A program made the position numbers and the translations under genes. Below, piece after piece: positions 54,117 to 64,000 of a stretch of DNA of 64,000 nucleotides (the stretch's first letter is position 1; each line of letters opens with the position of its first letter). This DNA is from Blastocystis sp. Blastoise (Eukaryota > Sar > Bigyra > Opalinata > Blastocystidae). Location of the stretch: the NCBI GenBank assembly GCA_039096225.1, contig JBBPEB010000015.1, positions 1 through 64,000 on the forward strand. The letters run 5' to 3'. Below the pieces are notes generated by a model that had not been told where the DNA came from, ran no database searches, and was given only the letters and a program-made list of their open reading frames with translations.

Positions 54117-55142
54117 GTCCCTTCTTGAAGCTATGAAGAAAGCTGCTGAAGACTCCTTAAAGCAAAAGGAAGAAGAAGATAAAGAAATCTTAGAAGATGC
54201 TAAAGCTGAAGGAACTGACGTCACTATCCTTCCTGATCTCTTCAATGGAGAAAATCCTCCTCATTTTGTTAGTTATTTATTAAATTTATGTGAAATTGAA
54301 GATGGTGAAGATGACGAATTAATTGAACTTAAGTCTAATATTGATGTTGAAGCCTATTCTGAAATGGTAGTTAAACTTTATAAAGAAATGTTCCCTGAAG
54401 AAAAAGAAAAGGCTATTAAGAGTATTCAATTCGTTGAATATTTAGATGATGAATATTATAACTCTATTGAAAAGTTATCTTTATTCTTTGATTTCTTAAG
54501 CACTCACCTTGGTCAAATCATGAATGAAATGCTAGAAGTTGAAGTATATATTTTATTGTAATAACTATATAGTATCATATTTATTTATAGTAATAACTAT
54601 TTTTTATTGTCATATTTATTTAATTGTAATAACTATTATTTATTGTCATATTTATTTTATTGTAATAACTATTATTTATTGTCATATTTATTTTGTAATA
54701 ACTATTTTTTATTGTCATATTTATTTTATAGTAATAACTATATTTATTATCATATAATGATATCTATTATTATTATTATCAATAAGATGTTCAAGAACTT
54801 GTAGACACCATTCCTACTTGGGAAAAACTTCAAGAAATATATGATGAAATGCATGAATCTTTTATGAATGAAGATTTTGATGGTATGGGTTTTGGAGATG
54901 ATGATTTCGATGATGAAGACGATTATGATGATGAATATGATGATGATGAAGTATACATTTAAATAATTATATTTATTTTATTGCATGTTTTTTATTATTA
55001 TTACTGATTTTTTTTTATTATTACTAATTTTAATTTCATATTATTTTAGGAAGAAGACGATGATGATGAAGAAGGTGAAGAAGATGATGATGAAAATAAC
55101 GATCAAGATAATGAAGAAGCCAATTACAAATTCACTTATTAA
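52915..55142 (+). CDS. Acidic orphan protein with N-terminal Cys/His cluster
   Basis: Not recognised. Ten exons (52915-53273, 53458-53569, 53651-53692, 53738-53782, 53823-53864, 53908-53949, 53996-54037, 54118-54543, about 54786-54950, 55050-55142) give about 455 residues, stop TAA. The N-terminus has a dense Cys/His motif (HCHCEEGCTGECAC, residues about 7-20), possibly metal-binding. The middle is helical and Lys/Glu-rich (KKAAEDSLKQKEEEDKEILE), and the C-terminus ends in a long Asp/Glu tract (FDDEDDYDDEYDDDEEEDDD) before NYKFTY. There is no signal peptide or membrane helix; an acidic tail is common in histone- or ribosome-associated chaperones, but that is only analogy. Exons 3-7 are 42, 45, 42, 42 and 42 nt, all phase 0. 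Joining exon 8 to 9 in frame needs a GT...AA intron or an unseen indel. Confidence 0.8.
54544..54785 (+). repeat. Intronic minisatellite, about 30-36 bp unit
   Basis: About six copies of a unit with TAATAACTATT and TTATTGTCATATTTATTT fill the eighth intron of the acidic orphan gene. Confidence 0.85.
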
Positions 55143-55733
55143 AATCAAGTGTCTCCTTTCCTTGTCAACAAATAAATTGTCATTTTTATACATCTATATA
55201 TTTTCTTTTTCATATTTCTCTTTACTATGTGTATCCCCATTTGTTTATCTATACTATATACAAGACAATATTTTGTTTATTTTCTTTATTTTGAAGAACA
55301 TATGTCATATCACTTTTTATTTAATTCAGTATTCTAGCAAATAACCTTCGATAGTATTTAAGCAATCATTTTTCATCATATACAATGAGTTTTAGCATTT
55401 ATAATTAACTAAAATGGTCTTTTCATATTGTCAGTTCAGAAAATCTGGGATTTAAATTTTTCCAAAAAAAAATGTTTTCGAACTTCGATTAGAACATAAC
55501 GTAGTCGACAAAATGTTTTTGACTTATGATGTCATCTATCATTCCAATTGTGTCTGTATATGATGTAAGCAAAGAAATTGTTTTAAGAAAACAGAAATAG
55601 ATCCTAACTGGAAGTTATTTTTTATATATTATTTTTCATTTCTTGATCCCAAAAACTTTATGTTTTCTATCCCTGAGAGTGTTTCTCTTCAATATAAACA
55701 ATATTCAGAATATTTTCAAAAGTATATCATTTA
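55143..55733. other. Tandem intergenic region
   Basis: Between the acidic orphan gene and the lipase gene, both plus strand. T-rich 3' part of the orphan transcript followed by moderately AT-rich promoter sequence; nothing more seen. Confidence 0.6.
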
Positions 55734-56737
55734 ATGAGAAATCGAGTTTATCTTGATAGAGTTTATTATGTATGTTCAAAAACGTTCGGTTGTTATATCA
55801 ATCAACTTGGAGAACTCAATTATAATCATTTATTAAAAGGACTTTCTCATGCATCCAAAGCTTCCGTATATATAAATAATATATTTATTTATAGAGATTT
55901 TTTAATATATATTATATTGTTATTATATTATTATATATTATATATTATATTATATACTAGTATATTATATTATATCTTATTATTATTATATCTTATTATA
56001 TCTTATTATTATATTATATTCCACAATATTTAGAAAGAATTAGAAATTAAAGGTAGACCTATAAGTACTGGAGATATATATTTTTTATGTTATATTCTTC
56101 GTGCAAGTCAACTTGCTACAGCTTCTTATGGTCATCTCCTTGTGAAAGGATTATTAGGAGAAGGTGGGTTCTTTGATCGTATTGTTTCTGTTATGACACT
56201 TGGGGATCAAAAACGTTATATTGATGCTCTTTTATTGCATCTGTATATATACTCATTTATTTATATATTTTGTTTTAATTGTATTTTTTTGTTTTATTTA
56301 TAAACTTATTCTATTTTTATTTAATACTCTTCTTAATACATAACCCTATATGATACACTTATAAACAATACTATATAATAATCAATTTATTTATATAGTC
56401 AAATTCAGAGAACAGATTTATTATATTATACCTTTGGTAAAGATGAAATACCATATGATGAAGACTTGACATTCTATACACCTGCTTATTTCTTAATTCG
56501 TGACCCTCAACAACATCGTATTGTACTCACCATTCGAGGAACTTTCTGCATTCAAGATTTTATTACTGACTTTTCTGGATCCAATTATTCTTGGAATCAA
56601 GGATATGTTCATATGGTATATATTTATTTATTATTTATTTATTTATTTATTATATAATTATTTATTTATTTATATATTTATTTATATTTATTTATATATT
56701 TATTTATATTTATTTATATTTATTTATATATATATAT

Positions 56738-56768
<31 letters not shown>

Positions 56769-57743
56769 TTATATAATTATTTATTTTCATGTCAATTACT
56801 GAATTTAGTCATATAAATATATATAAATAGGGTATGGGAATAACTGCAAATTATTTATTACAGAATACTTCTCTTCCAAGTATCCTTCGTAATTCACTCC
56901 TTGATAATCCTGGTTATTCCTTTGAAATAGTAGGTCATTCTATGGGAGCCTCTATTGCTGCTCTACTGACAATGGAGCTTGAAAAGGATCCCTTCTATGA
57001 GGAACATCAAATATCATGTGTATGCTTAGCTCCTGCACCTGTTCTCTCTAAATCACTTCTTGAACAAAGCAAAACTAATATCATTTCTATTGTTAATGCT
57101 GATGATATTGTTCCAAGACTCTCTAAAGAAGCTCTAGACCAATTCGCAGATACAGTATATAGAGAAACTATTAATTTTTTTTTCAATATATTATTATCTT
57201 TTTTATTTCTCCATAAATTATTATTTTTAAATATTCTTTACATTATTATCTTTTTATTCTTCTAAATTTATTCTTTTTTAATCTTTTATATATTATCATT
57301 TCCTTATTACATTATCTATAGGTAATGAGAGAAGCATCTTCATGTAAACTTCATTATCAATCTGTTTCTTCACGTAGTCTTGAAGGATACGTTTGTGATG
57401 ATTTCTATTTACCAGGAACGGTCTATTATATGAATCCATATCTTGATAACTACAACTTAACTCCCAAATTAGATAAAGTATCTATTATTCATAATATTCT
57501 ATAATAATATATTATTTCATATCTATTCTTTATTCTTTAAAGGCACTTTTTAATGTCCCTGCCTTAGACGCATCACATTTATTACCCTCTATTTCTTCTT
57601 CACAAGGAATGATCGAATTACAACCTGAAGAATTCCCAGAAACCATCATCATATCTCCATTCTTACTCTTCTGCCACTTTCCTACTGAATATGAAAAACT
57701 TATCACAAATATCACGAAGAAAATGGCAAAACTTATTTCCTAA
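55734..57743 (+). CDS. Lipase class 3 family protein (diacylglycerol-lipase-like)
   Basis: Six exons (55734-55865, 56034-56242, 56399-56615, 56831-57154, 57322-57477, 57543-57743) give 412 residues, stop TAA. Alpha/beta-hydrolase of the class 3 lipase family, expected to hydrolyse acylglycerols. The oxyanion region reads IVLTIRGT, the nucleophile elbow is GHSMGAS (Ser at about 223), the candidate acid is in NADDIVPRLS (Asp at about 277), and the candidate His is in CHFPTEYEKL (about 391). The NADDIVPRLS motif and the N-terminal helical region of about 110 residues resemble the catalytic half of sn-1-specific diacylglycerol lipases; there is no multi-pass membrane domain, so it is probably soluble or peripherally bound. 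All five introns are GTAT...AG; intron 3 (about 56616-56830) is a TTTA microsatellite. Confidence 0.9.
56620..56780 (+). repeat. TTTA microsatellite in lipase intron
   Basis: TTTA/TTTATATA repeats occupy most of intron 3 of the lipase gene and give rise to spurious open frames. Confidence 0.9.
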
Positions 57744-58297
57744 CTTGTTATTTTATGTATTTATTATTGTTCTAGATATGTGTTACATAAATTTATATCC
57801 TTATATGAGTCATCACTTTTCAATTCTTACTTTTCTATGAACATTGAACACTACCTGCTTTCTTTTATCATTTCTTTGTTTAAATTTATTGTGTTTTCCT
57901 ATTTTCTTGACGTTTTGTTTTCTTATATCGTCAATTGGGCTTTTATTTTTTGGCATTGGTGCCAACTGTTTTTACATCTATTATTTATTGTTGTTTTTTT
58001 TGTCGCATTATTATGATATATTCTATTTTAAAATATTTTTTTGCTCATAATGTTGTTTACAGTATTCTTTAATGGTCTTTTCAAAAATTGATTAACCATT
58101 GTTTTATATTTCATCAAAAAAATATATATAACATGTTTCTTATGTTAGAAAAATCACAAAACAAATTATTTCAATAATTAATAAAATACAGTACACATTT
58201 ATATTAACATCATTAAAAATTTAATATGTAAATCATTTTTTTATAAAATAGGAATCAACAATTCATTCCGTGTTTTCTTTGTTTCCTATCGAGAATA
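57744..58297. other. Tandem intergenic region
   Basis: Between the lipase stop and the next plus-strand start. T-rich; small hydrophobic open frames at 57780-58050 overlap each other in different frames and are taken as noise. No other feature seen. Confidence 0.55.
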
Positions 58298-61203
58298 ATG
58301 AATTTTTATTTATTATCATTGTTACTGTATGTTGTTACCAATGTTAATTTTTATCTTTCATAGTCTTGTTGTGTATTCATTTGCCTATCGTGACATTGAA
58401 GAAGTATCTATATTTCCTGCTTCTGTAGATGACCCAAGAGACATCAATAAAGTAAAGGATAAATGGAAACGAACAAAAATGCAGGAATCCTATACCATCA
58501 ATGTTTGGGGAAATCGTATTTATCTTATTTCTATAATATTTTTATTATCTACAAATTATCTTCTATATGTTTATAATCTCAATATCAACGAGAAAAATCT
58601 TTATAAAATTGAATCTCGTTTCTATAGCTATTACATCTGCAAATGCTAATATTGCTTATGGATATATTTTATATGCTTTCAAAAAATTGAAAAATAACGA
58701 TAATGGTGCATTAAAAGCACTTACTGAAACATGGGGATACATTACAGGAACCAAAACCACTCTTCGATGGACCCCCAGTATATATTATTTAATTTTATTT
58801 TATATATGATTTATTTCTTGATCTTGTCTCTCTATATATTAATATTATTGATTCAAACTATATTTCTAAAGAACCTAAGCCTTGGTCTGGTATGCTTATT
58901 AAAGATATTACTATCAAGGAAATTCGTGGACAAGAATTAAGATATAGTGGAGATGGAGATACTTGGGCTAATCAGAAGTTTGGATATGTATATATATTTT
59001 AAGTTATATAGTATAAAGTACTCTTTTTCGAGCTTTTTAAATTCATATTATTCTATTTATATTTATTCTATTAATTCTATTTATATTTATTCTATTAATT
59101 TTATTTATATTTATTCTATTTATTCTATTTATATTTATTCTATTTATTCTATTTATCTTTATTCTATTAATTTTATTTATATTTATTCTATTAATTTTAT
59201 TTATATTTATTCTATTTATTCTATTTATTCTATTTATTATAAACTATATCTAAGTCCTTTTTATGCCTATAGTTGGATGAGAATTTTAATCAAGATTATT
59301 TAGAATATAAAATAACAATGGGTGTCAATTATTTTATTTCTTTCTCAGGAATAGATAATAATGGTATATTTTTAATTATTCAGAATACTTCTTATTCTTA
59401 TATTATCGTTATTCTTTCCTCCTTTTATTAATACTCTATCTCTTCTTCTAGGTGTCGAACTTCTTCATAACGTCACTATTTCCTATGATCGTGAACAGAA
59501 CTATAACCTTTTTTCTCATAGTTTTAAACCTATGTCGTCTCTCTTCTATAATCAAAAGATCGAATATATACTTCAACCAGATGATAATACAGTAAATACA
59601 AACACTAATAATCTTAAAGTATATCTTTATTAACAATATTGTTATTCTTATTATATATTAATCCTTCTAATTAGTATATATCACTTTTTTTATTATATAT
59701 TAATGATATATATATTATTTAGCCTTATTCTTCTTTTTCTCTATTATATATATACATAGGTGAAACCTCTTCGTATTCTTACTTATAACACTTGGAATAC
59801 GTCACCACCCATTTGGTTCCTACAAGGAGAACGACGTTGGAAATGGTAATCATTATTATGCTTATTATATGTTTATTATGTTTATTATATTTTTATTATA
59901 CTCTATTTATACTAATTATTATTATTATAGGTATATGTATCGTATGAGTCTCATGGCGAAATACGTTAAAGACTGTTCTCCTGATATTATTGTGTTCCAG
60001 GAAGTACGTTACGATGAGGGGATTGGCCCATCCAAAGGTCATAGTCAAGTATATTATTATCATTATTTATTTTATTTTATATAATCATAACTCATTATAT
60101 TATATTGAATACTAATAATATTCTTTATCTTCTCTTTAGATTGATCACATTACTCATCTTCTTCCTGAATATCAATATGTCTATCAAGTATATCCCCTTA
60201 TTATTATTATAAATCTATATAAACTACTATTATAGCCTGCTAATATGTATGTAGAGCGAGGATATAGAATTGAAGAAGGAGTTCTTATCCTCTCTCTTCA
60301 TCCTATTGTAACTCAAGAATATATTCTGTTAAGTAGAAACCCTCAAGACCCTCAGGATGATCATCAACGATTGGTTCTTCGAGCTGGTATTCAAACTAAG
60401 AATTATGGACGTGTATATGTATATGGAACTCATTTAGCTCTCTCTGAACCTGCTAGAGATCGTACTGTACAGGAAATTTATCATTATATGAAGAATTTCG
60501 ACCCTAAAAATAAGTTTATGCATGTATTATGCGGTGATCTCAATGCAGAACCAGATTCAAAAGCTATCCAATATCTGGAAGTATATATATATATATATAT
60601 TTATATATATTATTTTCATCTTCTTTTACTATAGCTCATGATCCTATTTATTTATTTAACAATTATATATTGTTATTCTATATCTATTCTCTTTTCTCTA
60701 TTATTTCTACTCCTTCTCTTCTCCCTAGGGTTTTGTTCCTCTGAATGGTGAGTTCACAGATTTAAAGGACGCTTGGCTACAACTATATCCTGAACCCACT
60801 CCACGATCCACAGATACCAAACAACGCCATGACGCACTCACTTTCCCCACAGATAATCCAGTCAAAAGAATCGATTTCGTCATCTATAGAGCTAGAAGAA
60901 TCTTTGTATGCAATATTATTTTTTTATTATTATATAATATAATATAATATAATATAATATAATATAATATAATATAATATAATATAATATAATATAATAT
61001 AATATAATATAATATAATATAATATAATATAATATAATATAATATAATAAATAATTCTTCTATAACAGGTCGAAGAAGCCAAATTAATAGGTCAGGATGC
61101 TTATCCAGGAACAGAGACGAATCGTGGTGACGGTATGCTGTCTATTGATAGCCCTATATATGCTTCCGATCACAGAGGACTTTATGTTGATTTCAGCTAT
61201 TAA
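58298..61203 (+). CDS. Secreted endonuclease/exonuclease/phosphatase-fold protein
   Basis: Twelve exons (58298-58326, 58364-58515, 58628-58777, 58872-58987, 59273-59363, 59452-59618, 59760-59845, 59931-60048, 60140-60187, 60236-60580, 60729-60905, 61069-61203) give 537 residues, stop TAA. Starting at 58298 and splicing a 37-nt intron gives a clean signal peptide (MNFYLLSLLLLVVYSFA). Residues 236-537 are an EEP/DNase I-like domain with all metal and catalytic landmarks: LRILTYNTWN (N245), IIVFQEV (E288), GTHLAL (H385), CGDLNAEPDS (D420, N422), RIDFVIYRA and ASDHRGLYVDF (H528). The family includes nucleases, sphingomyelinases and inositol phosphatases; the substrate here is undetermined. The N-terminal 210 residues (EPKPW-like PKPWSGMLIKDITI, GDTWANQKFGY) form a separate unrecognised beta-rich domain. 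Alternative start: 58329 in intron 1. Confidence 0.9.
59040..59245 (+). repeat. Intronic TTCTATTTATAT repeat
   Basis: Tandem TATTCTATT(T/A)ATTTTATTTATAT units fill intron 4 of the EEP-domain gene. Confidence 0.85.
60934..61050 (+). repeat. AATAT pentanucleotide microsatellite in an intron
   Basis: About 23 near-perfect AATAT units in the last intron of the EEP-domain gene. Confidence 0.95.
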
Positions 61204-63044
61204 ATATATACTTTATCGTTTTAAAAATAATTATTATTATCTTCTCCATTCTTTTTATTTATATATTTATTTTATCTACTTGGACTAACTAGCGTAAGTG
61301 CTATTACAACTTTTATTTAATTTGTATTGTTTTTTATAATTAATGGAAGCATTTTCCTAATAATCAATCATATACTCATACATTTAGTATCTCATTATAT
61401 TCATCTCAACTCTAGATATACTAACATTATTCTTAACAACAAAAGAAAGCATTGAATCGTTTTTCAAAAAACTTCTCTCCCTTTTGTTTTTTCTTGATTA
61501 TGTTCTCATTTTATTTTATATCCTTCATGTTAAACTTTATATATTTATAATAGATGCATTGTCAAAAGCTATAAACACATAAAATCCATAAATGAGCTGA
61601 AACCAAAACAAGAAATTATTGTCTACAAAAAACAACAACAACTATTCGACCGTTTATTAAAAAGGTGTTGGACAACCATTCAAATGTGGAGATTATGACC
61701 TACCTCGACGTTTTACGCCTAGTTGCCGTTAAACTCGACTATAGAATTCTATTCGAACGCAATTGACTTTTAGGAACAATATTTCATATTTAGCCAATCA
61801 TTTTTAGCTGACTAGACTGCTTTATTATTATTGGCTTATTTTTTTTATAGAATTCTATTAGACTCGACTAGTATTGAATTATTAAAATGTCTTAAAATTT
61901 CTTACTGTTAACTCAAAGTATTTTTCTATTGGCTAATTTAATTCAAGTTATTTATCAATTTATTATAGTTATTTTATAATTATTTGACTTCAAATTTTAC
62001 ATGTATGAAGTTATTACTTATTACTTATTACTATTTATAAATATAGTAGTAAATAAAATTCGCATTAACGATTTTTGAATTAATTCTCAATGCTATTAAT
62101 TGTAGTATTGTTTGTAAGTGAAATGCTATCATAACATCTTCCTTATTAATTTTTGAGAGTTGTAATATTTAAAAATTGAATTTATAAAATAATAAATAAT
62201 TAAATAAAAATAAATAAATAAAAGAATTATATTTTTTATTATGTTGATTTAAGTTAAAATATAAATATACTTAAAATCGTTTTTGTTAACTACTTTAAAC
62301 ACTGTAATGAATACATCATTAACTTTTGAAAATTATTGTGACGAGACATTGTAATGTACTGAATTATATATTCTATGCTTCAAATTCTTATTATACTTTA
62401 TTCCTCATAGCTATTATAACTATATATAAATAGAATTTAACTTAATAAGACTTTCAAAAAGAAGATCAGTTTATAATTCACTGTTTTATTGTCATGATGT
62501 TGTTTATTTATTATATACTAGAACACTATATCTAGAAGACAACAATTACAGTTTCAATTATTATAAATATCACTTAATGATACATGATTAACACATTCTC
62601 TTTTATGTCAAGTATTAAACACAGATTCTGTTTTATATACATGCCAGAAATATATATATATTTGATTCTAATACTTTAGTAAAAAAATAATAGATGAAAA
62701 TACACTTTTAGCCAAAATTAATAAAACACATAAATATTATTAAAACTATATCTATTTTCCACATTTATAAGTGATTATTTAAATATATATCTTATAAATT
62801 GATATATACATATGGAAGTATTAATATACTTTCCTAAGAAGATAAATATAACAGTTTCAATATCAAATCTATTATAAAATCTATAAAAAAAACTTAAGTC
62901 AGGAATTGGACCTGAAAAGAGTCGATGAGACTTTTCCTTACTATCAAAGCTTAAGTAGAGTTTATATATATATATATCTGCATATATTAAATATAATTAT
63001 AAGTAACTTAAAAACATGAAATCCTATATATAAAAAGAATAAAA
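61204..63044. other. Intergenic region with a GC-richer patch
   Basis: Downstream of the EEP-domain gene with no convincing ORF. A patch at about 61640-61790 has several CG dinucleotides (TCGACGTTTTACGCC, AAACTCGACTATAG). A related TATAGAATTCTATT...GACTCGACTAG follows near 61850, and AGCCAAT/ATTGGCT inverted blocks occur near 61793 and 61838. This could be a decayed mobile element; no target duplication was found. Confidence 0.4.

Positions 63045-64000
<956 letters not shown>

Overview
The window is the left end of a nuclear chromosome from an extremely AT-rich microbial eukaryote. It opens with about 1 kb of CCCTAA telomere repeat (TTAGGG on the G-strand). Genes use the standard genetic code with TAA and TAG stops. 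They carry many short introns, usually about 35-100 nt, that nearly always begin GTAT and end TAG, and several introns are filled with microsatellites. The sequence alone does not name the species. BTB-TLDc proteins, Asn codon runs and giant putative-Ig/discoidin surface proteins fit a free-living or gut-dwelling protist or an early fungal lineage. A small Tim chaperone implies a mitochondrion or a derived organelle.

Layout. 1-1022: telomere. About 1023-2060: degenerate subtelomeric repeats of about 350 bp. 2060-6800: AT-rich desert. 6.8-13.3 kb: a graveyard of decayed multi-exon coding segments, including a Ser/Thr/Asn-rich pseudogene on the minus strand. 14.6-15.6 kb: one intact hAT-type MITE with a perfect 8-bp target duplication, plus an older relative. 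15.9-17.5 kb (-): BTB-TLDc protein. 19.2-23.0 kb (-): many-exon BTB/leucine-rich-like protein. 25.9-33.6 kb (+): a 2456-residue type I membrane protein built from discoidin-like, putative-Ig and cysteine-rich modules. 35.5-37.5 kb (+): S-adenosylmethionine decarboxylase. 38.5-38.8 kb (-): RAMP4/SERP1. 39.2-39.5 kb (+): Tim8/13-like protein. 40.1-42.6 kb (-): AP-1 mu. 43.5-51.7 kb (-): an intron-rich paralogue of the giant membrane protein. 52.9-55.1 kb (+): an unrecognised acidic protein. 55.7-57.7 kb (+): class 3 lipase. 58.3-61.2 kb (+): secreted endonuclease/exonuclease/phosphatase-fold protein. 61.2-64 kb: intergenic DNA ending in AAT microsatellites.

Functionally there are two zones. The telomere-proximal 35 kb holds expanded-family or lineage-specific genes (BTB proteins, giant surface receptor) among decayed genes and a transposon. 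From 35 kb inward the genes are mostly conserved housekeeping genes: polyamine synthesis, ER translocon, mitochondrial import and clathrin traffic. A second giant receptor, an orphan and two hydrolases are mixed in. All exon coordinates were read by eye from reading frame, GT-AG borders and family similarity; no alignment was run.
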